From: Lachnospiraceae bacterium
GTDB lineage: Bacteria > Bacillota > Clostridia > Lachnospirales > Lachnospiraceae
DNA: 64,000 bases
Reading direction: 5' to 3'
NCBI GenBank assembly: GCA_017450485.1
Contig: JAFSTN010000042.1
Location: forward strand, 62,001 to 126,000
A program made the position numbers and the translations under genes. Under the pieces are notes generated by a model. The model saw only the letters and a list, made by a program, of their open reading frames with translations, made no database searches and was not told the origin of the DNA. Shown in pieces: positions 43,484 through 52,681 of the stretch. Numbering within the stretch: position 1 is the first letter of the stretch; the number at the start of each line of letters is the position of its first letter.

Positions 43484-44665
43484 TCATACCTTACCGCCCT
43501 TTGCACCACCAAATGATGCCCGGTCAAGTATGTTGGTATCGAATGTAAAAGTAAGCGAACGCTCCGCTCTTTCCCTTTTGCGGGCCAGCTCTATCATGCG
43601 TGTGAGCAGTTCTTTATAGGGCACACCGAGAGGTTCCCACAGGTAAAATGCCAGGGATCCCGGTATGGTATTGATCTCGTTGAAATATATCCTGCCGTCA
43701 TCTCCGTCCAGCATGAAATCGATGCGGGCTACGCCGTTGCATCTGAGTGCTTTGAATGATGTGACAGCCATCTCGCGGATCTGTTCTCTCATTTCCGCGG
43801 AGATATCCGCAGGTATCTTACGTGATACGGACGCCATACCCTGGGATTTGCCGCCTTTCGCGCCCGATACATACTTATCCTCATAACTTAAGATATCCTC
43901 TGTGTGCATGGGTTCCTCACACTCGGATGCTTCAGCTTCATTCTCATCACCGAGTACAGAGCAATTGATCTCACGGAGATTCGTTATCGCATGCTCGGCC
44001 AGTACCACGGACGCATATCTGAATGCATCATCCAGCGCTTCGATCAATCCGCGGCGCTCGTGAGCTATGCTGATACCGACACTCGATCCCAGATCTACCG
44101 GTTTGATGATCACCGGATATCCGAACTTTTCTTCGATACGTCCTGCAAGAGCATCTGTCTCCCGGTAATCGGACAGTGTATACAATTTACCGTCCAGCAC
44201 GGGAACACCTACATCCTTAAGTACGGTCTTGGTCACATACTTATCCATGCCTACCGCCGATGCGCACACATCACATCCCACAAAGGTAACTCCCAGTGTT
44301 TTAAAGAATCCCTGCAGAGCGCCGTCCTCAACATTGGTGCCGTGAACTACGGGAAAGACGATATCCACCCGCTTCTCGTATTTGCCTCCGAAAAGCTTCC
44401 CGGGATAACTGCGGAGCTTCACAGAGCCGTCATCGTTGACCCAGATCACACGGACCGATTCCCGAAGCAAAGCGGGGATGTCCTTATATCTGTCTATGTC
44501 ACCGATGTGATCCCCCACGTAGAACTCGCCTGTTTTGGTCATGTAGACCGGTGTCACATCATATTTATCGGTATCGATGTTCATATATGCCTGCAAGCCT
44601 GAGATAACGGACACCTCATGTTCAACGCTCCGGCCGCCAAATACCAATGCCACCTGTGTTTTCAT
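43484..44665 (-). CDS. ddl: D-alanine--D-alanine ligase
   Basis: A 393-residue ATP-grasp ligase making D-Ala-D-Ala for the peptidoglycan stem. It opens VALVFGGRSVEHEVSVISG. It contains VVHGTNVEDGALQGFFKTLGV, YPVIIKPVDLGSSVGISIA, RIDFMLDG and FNEINTIPGSLAFYLWEPLG. The C-terminal extension is slightly longer than usual. A D-Ala-D-Lac or D-Ala-D-Ser preference cannot be excluded by eye, though no van genes are near. It lies 18 nt after the MurF gene. Confidence 0.92.
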   Translation of the reverse strand: MKTQVALVFGGRSVEHEVSVISGLQAYMNIDTDKYDVTPVYMTKTGEFYVGDHIGDIDRYKDIPALLRESVRVIWVNDDGSVKLRSYPGKLFGGKYEKRVDIVFPVVHGTNVEDGALQGFFKTLGVTFVGCDVCASAVGMDKYVTKTVLKDVGVPVLDGKLYTLSDYRETDALAGRIEEKFGYPVIIKPVDLGSSVGISIAHERRGLIEALDDAFRYASVVLAEHAITNLREINCSVLGDENEAEASECEEPMHTEDILSYEDKYVSGAKGGKSQGMASVSRKIPADISAEMREQIREMAVTSFKALRCNGVARIDFMLDGDDGRIYFNEINTIPGSLAFYLWEPLGVPYKELLTRMIELARKRERAERSLTFTFDTNILDRASFGGAKGGKV

Positions 44666-44683
44666 GTCATTCTCCTCATCTGA

Positions 44684-46285
44684 TCAATAATTATCGGGCA
44701 GATCATTTTCCAGCAGGATGTATTTATCGGAATCGGCACGGATCGTCTGTGCGTATCCGAATGCATCCTCAAGTCTGTCAAACACTCTGACTCTGCTTTC
44801 GTCTATACCGGTCTCGAGTGCACCCTCACGTATGGGTGCCGCGCGCCTGCGGCCGACGAGCAGGATATGATCGCAGACTTCGGCAGCATACCTGCCCAGT
44901 TCACGATTGTATTCTTCTTCTTTATCCCCCAGCTCTACCATTCCGGGAGTGATCACGATCTTAGTACCGTCAAACATTGCAAGCGTATCAAGCGCCGCCT
45001 TGCTTCCGACGGGATTTGAGTTATATGCATCATCTATGATATACAGATCCCCCCGTCTGATCAGCTCCAGTCTGTGACTCACGGCTTTAAGCCTTCTTAC
45101 GGGGATCCGCAGATCCTTAAGCGCTATGCCCATCTTATGTGCAACGCTGATAGCTCCCATGACATTGATGACATTGTGTTCACCTATGAGAGACATCTGA
45201 AATGATTCTCGCTCTCCGCCCGGCGTGACTACCTCAAAAGAGGTGCCCGATGCATCCAGCCGGATATTCTCCGCATGATAGTCTCCGGAATGATCGCCTT
45301 CGGAGGATGCATGATACATGATCCGATTCCTGTATGCTCCGGCACGCCCCGCAACATATTCGTTATCACCGTTTAAGAAAAGCATTCCGCCTTCGGGCAG
45401 CGCGTCTGCCAGTTCATACTTCGTGGATATGATGTTATCCATGGTGCGGAAAGTATCCAGATGCTGGGGACCGATAGAAGTGATGATCCCATGGTCGGGA
45501 TGAACCAGGTCGCAGAGCTCACGAATATCACCCACGTGCCTTGCTCCCATCTCACATACGAAAACCTCCGTACCGGGCTTCATGTGTTCGCGTACCGTAC
45601 GGACTACACCCATGGGAGTATTATAGCTTTCCGGAGTGATCAGCACATTGAATCCGACCGAAAGCAGCTCTCCCAGATAGTATTTCACACTGGTCTTGCC
45701 GTAGCTTCCCGTCACACCTATGACAGTCAGGTCTCCGGCAGCAGCCAGCTTCCTTTTTGCATCATTTATAAAATGCCGGTTGATCGCCGCCTCAAGCGGA
45801 TGAATAAGGATATTGGCCGTCACGCATGATATGAACTTGAGTCCCAGAACGAGCAGAAGCAGCCCTTTGACCGCAGGCAGGCCCAGCGGGATGACGACGG
45901 AGGGCAGCACACATACGATCACATCCACAATGATCACGCATGCGGTAAGTCTTTTGACGCGGGCGGTATAGACAAGCTTCTTCTTCGCGGACATTCCGCA
46001 CAGCGCACGGAAAACGACTATGATAAGCGCTGTCCAAAGCCACATCACGATATCGACCGCCGGGCCGTTACGCAGTATAACCCACAATATACCAAGGGGA
46101 ACAGCCGCATAGAGAACCCATTGCCTCTTGCAGTATCTGCGTAACCACACAAGGTGTTCTCCGTTCTTATACCCGTTCAGCTGGAACATATGCAGGTTGT
46201 ATCTGAGTGCATATATATACGCGCATACACCCAGTCCCACGGAGATCAGTATGCGAATGATCACAAAAACAAACTGCATCATCAT
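44684..46285 (-). CDS. murF: MurF-like Mur ligase with N-terminal membrane domain
   Basis: A 533-residue protein. Residues 1-170 are about five membrane helices. They replace the soluble UDP-MurNAc-binding N-domain of canonical MurF. From about 185 the ligase core is complete: P-loop VIGVTGSYGKTSVKYYL, EMGARHVGDIRELCDLVHPDHGIITSIGPQHLDTF, NGDN, then GEHNVINVMGAISVA, SHRLE and DDAYNSNPVGSKAALD. The expected activity is adding D-Ala-D-Ala to the UDP-MurNAc peptide, backed by the neighbouring ddl. The membrane anchor could instead mean a lipid-linked substrate. Its start overlaps the hydrolase stop by 4 nt. Confidence 0.87.
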   Translation of the reverse strand: MMMQFVFVIIRILISVGLGVCAYIYALRYNLHMFQLNGYKNGEHLVWLRRYCKRQWVLYAAVPLGILWVILRNGPAVDIVMWLWTALIIVVFRALCGMSAKKKLVYTARVKRLTACVIIVDVIVCVLPSVVIPLGLPAVKGLLLLVLGLKFISCVTANILIHPLEAAINRHFINDAKRKLAAAGDLTVIGVTGSYGKTSVKYYLGELLSVGFNVLITPESYNTPMGVVRTVREHMKPGTEVFVCEMGARHVGDIRELCDLVHPDHGIITSIGPQHLDTFRTMDNIISTKYELADALPEGGMLFLNGDNEYVAGRAGAYRNRIMYHASSEGDHSGDYHAENIRLDASGTSFEVVTPGGERESFQMSLIGEHNVINVMGAISVAHKMGIALKDLRIPVRRLKAVSHRLELIRRGDLYIIDDAYNSNPVGSKAALDTLAMFDGTKIVITPGMVELGDKEEEYNRELGRYAAEVCDHILLVGRRRAAPIREGALETGIDESRVRVFDRLEDAFGYAQTIRADSDKYILLENDLPDNY

Positions 46286-47091
46286 ACTTTCCCTCCGTCA
46301 CCGTCCGGCAGGGCATCCAGATATGAATTGATAATATGTGCAAAAAGAGAGGGATTCTCGGCAAACGAGAAATGACCGGCTCCCGGAATGACAGCCAGTC
46401 CGCTGTTCGGTATATTCTCTTCCATGATATGTGCATCCCTGATGGGAGTAGCGGTATCGCACTCGCCCCATATGAGAAGAGTGTCCTGTCTGACAGCGGG
46501 AAGCAGTGATGTCAGATCTTCATTCACCGCCTTGACCAGAGTACCGCGCATCACGGGCGATGCCATTCGATAATCCTCCGATCCCTGTCTGCTCTTCCAG
46601 TCATCTATGATCTCATCAAAAAGGAAATAGACCAGTTTATTGTCAAAGAGCTTCTTAAGTATTTTGAACCGCTTCTGTCTGCGAAGCTGGGCCGGTGTTC
46701 TCACGGGCAGTATTCCGGCCGAATCCACGAGAATGATACGGGATATCTCAAACGGAAGCCTCTCTCTCGAGGCCAGCCGGATGATCACGCGGCCACCGTA
46801 TGAATGTCCGATAAGCATTGCTCTGTCTATATGCAGCCTGTCCAATAATGTGACGGTAAAGTCTGCGTACTTCTCCACATCCCAGGATTCGACGGGTTCA
46901 TCGCTCATACCGAATCCGGGCAGGTCAAACTGCAATACCCGGAATCTGTCGTCTATCAGACCCGCCACACCGTCATACAGGCGGCAGTTCGTCCCCCACC
47001 CCTGCATGATCACAGCCCACGGTGCATCCTCCGGTCCGGTGATCCTATATGAGATTGTAAGTCCTTCGACTTCCAGAGTACCGTTATTCAT
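46282..47091 (-). CDS. alpha/beta hydrolase
   Basis: A 269-residue canonical alpha/beta hydrolase: oxyanion region IMQGWGTNCRLYDG, FDLPGFGMSDEP, nucleophile elbow LIGHSYGGRVIIRL, acid Asp in LIWGECDTATP and His in IPGAGHFSFAENP. The substrate is unknown. It leads a three-gene unit with MurF-like and Ddl proteins, so a wall-related role such as releasing or trimming a precursor is possible but unproven. It may also be only co-expressed. Confidence 0.87.
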   Translation of the reverse strand: MNNGTLEVEGLTISYRITGPEDAPWAVIMQGWGTNCRLYDGVAGLIDDRFRVLQFDLPGFGMSDEPVESWDVEKYADFTVTLLDRLHIDRAMLIGHSYGGRVIIRLASRERLPFEISRIILVDSAGILPVRTPAQLRRQKRFKILKKLFDNKLVYFLFDEIIDDWKSRQGSEDYRMASPVMRGTLVKAVNEDLTSLLPAVRQDTLLIWGECDTATPIRDAHIMEENIPNSGLAVIPGAGHFSFAENPSLFAHIINSYLDALPDGDGGKV

Positions 47092-47112
47092 CCTTATGAT
47101 TTTACCACAAAA

Positions 47113-47138
47113 GACCTCCGGTATATATACCGGAGGTC
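47113..47138 (-). terminator. terminator after the DUF3048 lipoprotein gene
   Basis: A 26-bp perfect palindrome (GACCTCCGGTATA and its complement) followed on the minus strand by TTTTGTGGTAAAA. It separates the lipoprotein gene from the hydrolase-MurF-Ddl operon. Confidence 0.75.
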
Positions 47139-47162
47139 CCAGGAAAAACTGTGTTATGTATA

Positions 47163-48287
47163 TTACTGAAGCACCAAATCATCCCAGTCATCATCGGGTA
47201 CGATAGCTATATAAGTCTTACCTGTATTAAGGGTGATCTGCTGTCCTGTACCGTCATAATATCTGGTGATATCGGTCTCTGCAAGCTTAGACCAGGTGAT
47301 ATCGATAGCTTCACCGCCGGTAAGATAGTAGCCGGGCATATTCTCTGCCAGAATATTGAAGATCAGATATCCGTTATCATCCAGCTGAGAGAATGTACAC
47401 TTCTGTATGATCACGTTGGTGAAGGTCAGAAGCTCATCATCTTCGCCGTCACGATGCTCGTTTCCGTACTCGGAATACTCATACAGACCGGTCTCCTCGT
47501 TATATTTCAGCTTGGAGCTGTTATGAGGGAACGGGAAATCCACGGCCTTGGCAGGATAAGTATATCCGGCATATGTTTCCGACAGCACGTTGGGAGCCGA
47601 AGGAAGAGCAAATGTATAATGTGTGCCGGGATAATACTCATCATAATCGGTGGAATAACTGGAAGCAGCAAACTTCTCCTCCAGGTCACCCTTCATGATG
47701 TACTCGGTGTACTCAGTAGCCTTACCGTTATTAACACGGGAGAATCCGCCCGAGAAATGGCAGCAGTAATCTCTGGCTATGTACTGATCGATATAGAAAG
47801 GACCTCCGTCATGTACCAGACATGCATTCCACTCTGCAGCTATGAAAAAGTTGGTGGGACGCGCGGAACGGATGGAACCCATCTGCTCTATCGATCCCCA
47901 ATCCTTCATCATGACCATCATTCTGGTGATTCGTCCGTTGAGTGTCGAATTCATAAGCTCATACACAATATCAGCTTCTGCGATACCGTAATGAGGAAGT
48001 GCAAGTGATTCGTTATCAACCATCGCGGCTATGGGACGCTGATCCTTGATCGCCTCGGGAATGGGAAGGTTGGTAAGCTCTGATCTTACATATCCCTCGG
48101 GGAGTTCATCAACGATCTCCTCTTCAGGCTCCTCTTCAACAACCTCTTCGGGCTCTTCTTCCGGTATAGCCTCTACCGTAACGGTTACCTCGGGAGTCTC
48201 CTCAGCCTCGTCCTGCTTGCCGCAGCCCGTAACCAGAGCAGCTGCCACAGAAACGATCATAAGACTCATAAGCAGTTTCTTTTTCAT
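47163..48287 (-). CDS. DUF3048 (YerB-like) lipoprotein
   Basis: A 374-residue secreted lipoprotein. The ATG at 48287 follows AAAGGAGAGGATA. The signal peptide ends in LVTGC, giving a lipidated Cys near residue 22, followed by a strongly acidic Glu/Pro linker (about 30-60). Two DUF3048 domains follow, starting RPIAAMVDNESLALPHYGIAEADIVYEL and including IGSIRSARPTNFFIAAEW and VHDGGPFYIDQYI. YerB has no firm biochemical role; wall-associated or sugar-related binding is suspected. Confidence 0.85.
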   Translation of the reverse strand: MKKKLLMSLMIVSVAAALVTGCGKQDEAEETPEVTVTVEAIPEEEPEEVVEEEPEEEIVDELPEGYVRSELTNLPIPEAIKDQRPIAAMVDNESLALPHYGIAEADIVYELMNSTLNGRITRMMVMMKDWGSIEQMGSIRSARPTNFFIAAEWNACLVHDGGPFYIDQYIARDYCCHFSGGFSRVNNGKATEYTEYIMKGDLEEKFAASSYSTDYDEYYPGTHYTFALPSAPNVLSETYAGYTYPAKAVDFPFPHNSSKLKYNEETGLYEYSEYGNEHRDGEDDELLTFTNVIIQKCTFSQLDDNGYLIFNILAENMPGYYLTGGEAIDITWSKLAETDITRYYDGTGQQITLNTGKTYIAIVPDDDWDDLVLQ

Positions 48288-48379
48288 TATCCTCTCCTTT
48301 AAACAAACACTGTTGCAATGAAGCATTCAGTTTTGCGCATCAACGCATATAATATCTCATATCGGTCAGAAAAGCAACA

Positions 48380-49153
48380 TCAACCGTCTATCTTGATAAC
48401 TTCCATCGGGTCTATCTGATTGCCGTCCTGATATATCTTATAAGCCAGCTTGGAATCCTTGTTCTCTACCAGTGCCAGGATCGCTCCCTGAAGAACCGAA
48501 TCGCCCTCTTTGATAAGCGGAGTAGCTGCCAGATAGTACTCTGAGATATATCCGTTCTGATGGTCTATACGGATGCAGTATCCGTAATCCGTGTCAGGAA
48601 GGACCTCCAAAACCACACCGTCACCGGCTGATATCACGCTGGTGCCCTCACTGCAACTGAATATCAGACATTTGGGATCATCTTCGGATGTAGTCATTGA
48701 CGCGGATGACGATAACGGGAAGCCCTGAGGGAAATGTGCCGCATCGCTTTCTTCCTGTGCCGCTGTCTCGTGTTCCACCTTGGTATTCACGGTATTGCTG
48801 AGAATCGTGACCTTATCGGCCAGCGTCGTATTCTCGGCGGTCAGAGTATCCACCTGAGCTGAAAGCTCCTCAACCCGGGCAGCAAGCGCATCCCTTTCGG
48901 CTGTCACATTTTGTCTGATATGGGAATTGACTGTCCATCCTATGATAGTGATGACCAGAGTCACTGCTATCACTATACCGATGATCTCGATCAGAATACG
49001 ATTGATCCCCATCTGATGGACACCGCCGTCTTTCTTATTGTCGATAAACAGCATCAGATGATAATCTCTTCTGTCTTTTTTCTTCTTTGGATCGGTGCTC
49101 TTGGTATTCTCTGTGTTTTGGGGTTCCTGTGTTGTGATCTGTTCTTCGCTCAA
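48380..49153 (-). CDS. membrane-anchored coiled-coil protein with degenerate LytM (M23) domain
   Basis: A 257-residue protein with a Thr/Lys-rich cytoplasmic head, one membrane helix (about 60-82), a coiled coil (about 85-125, VEELSAQVDTLTAENTTLADK) and a C-terminal LytM-like domain (VISAGDGVVLEVLPDTDYGYCIRIDHQNGYISEYY). The second HxH zinc pair is replaced by LAYKIYQDG, so it is probably not an active peptidase. I start at TTG (49153) after GGAGGAACGGAT; the longer ATG frame at 49204 has no ribosome site. A role as activator or scaffold for wall hydrolases would fit the domain plan. Confidence 0.8.
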   Translation of the reverse strand: MSEEQITTQEPQNTENTKSTDPKKKKDRRDYHLMLFIDNKKDGGVHQMGINRILIEIIGIVIAVTLVITIIGWTVNSHIRQNVTAERDALAARVEELSAQVDTLTAENTTLADKVTILSNTVNTKVEHETAAQEESDAAHFPQGFPLSSSASMTTSEDDPKCLIFSCSEGTSVISAGDGVVLEVLPDTDYGYCIRIDHQNGYISEYYLAATPLIKEGDSVLQGAILALVENKDSKLAYKIYQDGNQIDPMEVIKIDG

Positions 49154-49271
49154 ATCCGTTCCTCCGTCCGTATTGGCTCCGTGTTCGTAACAAATCTGTA
49201 ACATTTTATCACATCAGCCATCTATATGCAAATCAGGCATGTTTCTTTTATATCCAAATCGGATAAAGTTC

Positions 49272-49300
49272 TTTACACCCGAAATCAAACGTGCTATGCT
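49272..49300 (+). promoter_or_regulatory. sigma-A promoter of the cold-shock gene
   Basis: TTTACA (49272-49277), 17-nt spacer, TATGCT (49295-49300). The predicted start near 49307 gives a leader of about 55 nt with a paired GAATAGCAGTTTCCATACG stretch, of the length in which cold-shock RNAs fold. Confidence 0.75.
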
Positions 49301-49361
49301 AACGCAGTATGGACGAATAGCAGTTTCCATACGTTAGTTTCATTTTTCTCGGAGGTACACA

Positions 49362-49562
49362 ATGAACAAGGGTACAGTTAAGTGGTTTAACAACCAGAAG
49401 GGTTACGGTTTCATCTCTGATGAGAGCGGTAACGACGTATTCGTTCACTACACCGGGCTTAATATGGAAGGCTTCAAGTCTCTTGACGAGGGCCAGGCAG
49501 TTGAGTTCGAAGTAGTTAACGGAGAGAAAGGTCCTCAGGCCGTAAACGTAACCAAGTTATAA
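49362..49562 (+). CDS. csp: cold-shock protein (CspA family)
   Basis: A 66-residue single cold-shock domain, with RNP1 KGYGFISD and RNP2 VFVHYT intact and the opening [14 protein letters not shown]. These proteins melt RNA structure and act as chaperones or antiterminators. GGAGGTACACA precedes the start. It is a single-gene unit, one of only three plus-strand genes in the window, with its own promoter and terminator. Confidence 0.95.
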   Translation: MNKGTVKWFNNQKGYGFISDESGNDVFVHYTGLNMEGFKSLDEGQAVEFEVVNGEKGPQAVNVTKL

Positions 49563-49634
49563 TTGATTTGCTTATCCTACCCGTTACACATATATGTAAG
49601 GTTTTAGATTAGCTGATTTGTTATGACGTAATCA

Positions 49635-49660
49635 AGCCCCTGTCCTTTTGGACAGGGGCT
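49635..49660 (+). terminator. terminator after csp
   Basis: An 11-bp stem AGCCCCTGTCC with a TTTT loop, then TTTACTTTCT on the plus strand. It also keeps the convergent HisA-end transcript apart. Confidence 0.85.
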
Positions 49661-49694
49661 TTTACTTTCTGTATATCCGGTGTGGCATCAAACG

Positions 49695-50474
49695 TCAATT
49701 CTTCCGGCAGTATTCCACCACCTCATCGAACTTCATATTCCCACCGAACAGATCAAGCGCCGACCCTATAGTAATACCGACTCTTCCGCAACCAAGTGCT
49801 TCCACCAGGTACAGATCATCGAAGCTGTGAACACCTCCCGCATAAATTACCGGATTGCCTTTCCATGCTCCCAGCATACCTACCACTTCGGATTCTATTC
49901 CCGAATTCCTGCCCTCTACATCCACCGCATGAACCAGGAACTCGTCACAATATCCGGACAGTTTATCGAGAGTATCGGGATTCAATTCCACGGAAGTGAA
50001 TTTCTGCCAGCGATCCGTCACGATCAGATATCTGTCGTCACGTCGCCTGACGGAAAGATCGAGAACGAGATGTTCTCTGCCTACCGAAGCGAGCATACGA
50101 TCCAGGGCCTGAAAATCTATTTCTCCTTCCCTGAACACGTAGGAGGTCACTATTACATGGCTTGCACCGGCATCAAGATACTCCGGCGCATTGTCGGGAT
50201 TCACGCCCCCGCCGATATGCAGCCCCCCGGGATATGCTCTGAGCGCGGACAAAGCCTGAGTGCGTGAAGCTTCATACATCGGACTTGCGGAGTTATTGAG
50301 TATTATCACATGTCCCCCGCTCAGATCCCTTTCTTTATACAGTTCGGCGAAATAAGCCGCATCGGATTGCGAAACATAATTCTCTTTTACATGAGAGTGC
50401 TCCTCATCGAGCGCGCCTCCCACGATCTGCTTCACGTGTCCGTCATGTATATCTATGCACGGCCTAAACTCCAT
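49695..50474 (-). CDS. hisA: ProFAR isomerase, eukaryotic HIS6-type HisA
   Basis: A 259-residue barrel that isomerises ProFAR to PRFAR in histidine synthesis. It opens MEFRPCIDIHDGHVKQIVGGAL with the catalytic-type Asp. Other blocks are GGLHIGGGVNPDNA, LVLDLSVRRRDDRYLIVTDRWQKFT and VIYAGGVHSFDDL. These fit the fungal/plant HIS6 branch, which some Clostridia have, rather than ordinary bacterial HisA. It ends a DapA-DapB-HisA gene run, away from the rest of the his genes (hisC is 12 kb away). Confidence 0.85.
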   Translation of the reverse strand: MEFRPCIDIHDGHVKQIVGGALDEEHSHVKENYVSQSDAAYFAELYKERDLSGGHVIILNNSASPMYEASRTQALSALRAYPGGLHIGGGVNPDNAPEYLDAGASHVIVTSYVFREGEIDFQALDRMLASVGREHLVLDLSVRRRDDRYLIVTDRWQKFTSVELNPDTLDKLSGYCDEFLVHAVDVEGRNSGIESEVVGMLGAWKGNPVIYAGGVHSFDDLYLVEALGCGRVGITIGSALDLFGGNMKFDEVVEYCRKN

Positions 50475-50480
50475 AAGCGG

Positions 50481-51236
50481 TTATCCTATCACGTCACTCA
50501 TGGAATACATGCCGGGGGCGCGTCCCGCAAGAAAGCGTGCTGCGGATATTGCACCCTGTGCAAAAACATTTCTGGAATATGCCGTATGAGATAATGTGAT
50601 CACCTCATCCGTGCCGGCAAAGATCACATCATGATCACCGACGATCGAACCCCCTCTGACAGCGGATATGCCTATCTCTTTTACGGGGCGTTCCATACGG
50701 CGTTCCGTACGGTCATATACGTATTCATAATCGGAACCGAGGGCTTCTTTGGCTGCATCTGCCAGTGCCAGCGCTGTTCCGCTCGGAGCATCCAGCTTGT
50801 GTCTGTGGTGCTTCTCGACTATCTCGGTATCGAACCCGGCATCCCTGAGGATCGCCGCATTCTCTTTGATAAGCTTGAGCAACAGGTTAATACCTATAGA
50901 CATATTTGCGGAACGCAGTATGGCAACTTCCGTGGAAGCCTCATTAACCTTAACAAGCTGCTCGTCACTGAGACCGGTGGTACACAGTACTACCGGGATA
51001 TGGGTACTCACCGCATACTTAAGCAGTCCGTCCACAGCACTTGAATTTGAAAAATCTATGATAACATCAGCCTCCAGTTCACATGCCTCTATATTCGAGT
51101 ACACGGGAAAAGAGTTCTGTCCGTTATCAAACTTATCAACCCCGGCTACGATCTTGATATCTTCATCGGAAGAAGCGAGGCCGACTATAGCCTGTCCCAT
51201 ACGGCCGTTACAGCCATGCATTATCACTCGGATCAT
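50481..51236 (-). CDS. dapB: 4-hydroxy-tetrahydrodipicolinate reductase
   Basis: A 251-residue DapB for lysine and diaminopimelate synthesis. NAD(P)-binding MIRVIMHGCNGRMGQAIVGL opens it, VVLCTTGLSDEQL and NMSIGINLLLKL follow, and the active-site EKHHRHKLDAPSGTALALA motif is intact. It lies 19 nt downstream of dapA, so consecutive pathway steps are co-expressed. Confidence 0.96.
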   Translation of the reverse strand: MIRVIMHGCNGRMGQAIVGLASSDEDIKIVAGVDKFDNGQNSFPVYSNIEACELEADVIIDFSNSSAVDGLLKYAVSTHIPVVLCTTGLSDEQLVKVNEASTEVAILRSANMSIGINLLLKLIKENAAILRDAGFDTEIVEKHHRHKLDAPSGTALALADAAKEALGSDYEYVYDRTERRMERPVKEIGISAVRGGSIVGDHDVIFAGTDEVITLSHTAYSRNVFAQGAISAARFLAGRAPGMYSMSDVIG

Positions 51237-51255
51237 ATCTATTCTCTCCTTTGGA

Positions 51256-52140
51256 TCACAGGATCCCGTATTCTGTCATGGCTTTTTTAAGTTTCTCGAC
51301 ATTCTGCGGCTCCATGGGGCTCAAAGGCATGCGCAGAGGGCCGACACCCTTGCCCATCAGATTCATTGCAGTCTTGACAGGTATGGGATTAACCTCACAG
51401 AACAGCGCATCTATCAGAGGTATGGCATCAAGCTGTGCTTTAGCCGCGCCTGCAACATCACCGTCAAAGAATTTCTGACATATATCATGGGTCTGCTTCG
51501 GAGCCACATTACTGAGCACGGATATGACACCCAGACCACCGACAGACAGAAGCGGAATGATCTGATCATCATTTCCCGAATACAGATCCACTTTTCCGTC
51601 AGCCATACTCATAAGTTTCACTACCTGACTGATATTTCCGCTGGCCTCTTTAACACCGGCTACATTGCTCACTTCTTTGCACAGTCTGACAACTGTCTCG
51701 GGAGCTATATTGCATCCGGTCCTGGAGGGTACATTATACAGGATCATCGGGATCTTGATGCTGTCGGCTATCTTTTTGTAATGCGCGAAAAGACCGTTCT
51801 GGGTAGCCTTGTTATAGTAAGGAGAAACGGTTAGGACCGCGTCCGCTCCGTAAGCTTCCGCATCCTTTGACAGATGCACGGCCGTATCTGTGCAGTTGGA
51901 TCCGGTTCCGGCCACTACGGGTATACGATGGTTAACTCTCTCAATACAGAACTTAACCACATCGACATGCTCTTCTTCACTCAGGCACGCTGACTCGCCC
52001 GTTGTACCGCAGACAATGATCGCGTCCGTTCCATTTGCGATCTGTTCCTCTATGATCTCAGCGAACTTATCATAGTTGACGCTCCCATCCTCGTGAAAAG
52101 GTGTAACGATAGCCACTCCTGCTCCCGTAAAAACTGACAT
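51256..52140 (-). CDS. dapA: 4-hydroxy-tetrahydrodipicolinate synthase
   Basis: A 294-residue Schiff-base aldolase joining pyruvate and aspartate semialdehyde. VCGTTGESACLSEEEH, the YNVPSRTGCNI tyrosine block and the catalytic Lys in VAGVKEASGNI are visible. Length is normal for a tetrameric DapA. It supplies DapB downstream and thus the diaminopimelate of the wall. Confidence 0.96.
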   Translation of the reverse strand: MSVFTGAGVAIVTPFHEDGSVNYDKFAEIIEEQIANGTDAIIVCGTTGESACLSEEEHVDVVKFCIERVNHRIPVVAGTGSNCTDTAVHLSKDAEAYGADAVLTVSPYYNKATQNGLFAHYKKIADSIKIPMILYNVPSRTGCNIAPETVVRLCKEVSNVAGVKEASGNISQVVKLMSMADGKVDLYSGNDDQIIPLLSVGGLGVISVLSNVAPKQTHDICQKFFDGDVAGAAKAQLDAIPLIDALFCEVNPIPVKTAMNLMGKGVGPLRMPLSPMEPQNVEKLKKAMTEYGIL

Positions 52141-52176
52141 TTCATCTCCTCCTGTTACAATCTCTTGATCCGACTG

Positions 52177-52665
52177 TTATTTGATATCACTGGTAATAGT
52201 CGTCACTTCGTCTGCAAGTTCATTCAACAGCTTGGACACCGTATTACCTGTCATGATTATTTCGGTGTGTTCGCTCTTCAGCTCCAGCACACTCTTAAGC
52301 TCCTCCAAGGTTATGATACCATTATCGACCAGCCCCAGCACCTCATCAAGTATGAGCAGATCACACTCGCCGGTGTTCAAGACCTTTCTCGCATAACTCA
52401 TGCCGTTACGGATATTGATGATCTCTTCCTCCTGCTTCTCCGGAGGCAGTGATTCGAATGCCGCATCGGACTTTTCAAACCTGAACACTTTGATCTCGGG
52501 CTCCATCCGCTTCAGAAAATCCGAGTCGGACAAACCCTTATTCTTAAGAAACTGTATTACAACAGCCCGGCCGCCTCTGCAAGCGGTCTGCACTGCTCTG
52601 CCCAAAGCTGCGGGAGACTTGCCTCGCCCACTCCCGCTGTAGATCCTTATGATACCGTTTACCAT
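52177..52665 (-). CDS. cob(I)yrinic acid a,c-diamide adenosyltransferase-like protein
   Basis: A 162-residue P-loop protein of the CobO/BtuR family, which adenosylates corrinoids. The loop is YSGSGRGKSPAALG, slightly off the usual GNGKGKTTAA form. The Walker B/acid segment CDLLILDEVLGLVDNGII and the late IIMTGNTVSKLLNELADEVTTI match family blocks. It is short of the typical 170-200 residues but complete. No other cobalamin genes are near. It sits between mgtE and dapA in one transcript. Confidence 0.85.
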   Translation of the reverse strand: MVNGIIRIYSGSGRGKSPAALGRAVQTACRGGRAVVIQFLKNKGLSDSDFLKRMEPEIKVFRFEKSDAAFESLPPEKQEEEIINIRNGMSYARKVLNTGECDLLILDEVLGLVDNGIITLEELKSVLELKSEHTEIIMTGNTVSKLLNELADEVTTITSDIK

Positions 52666-52681
52666 GTATTACCTCCGCATG

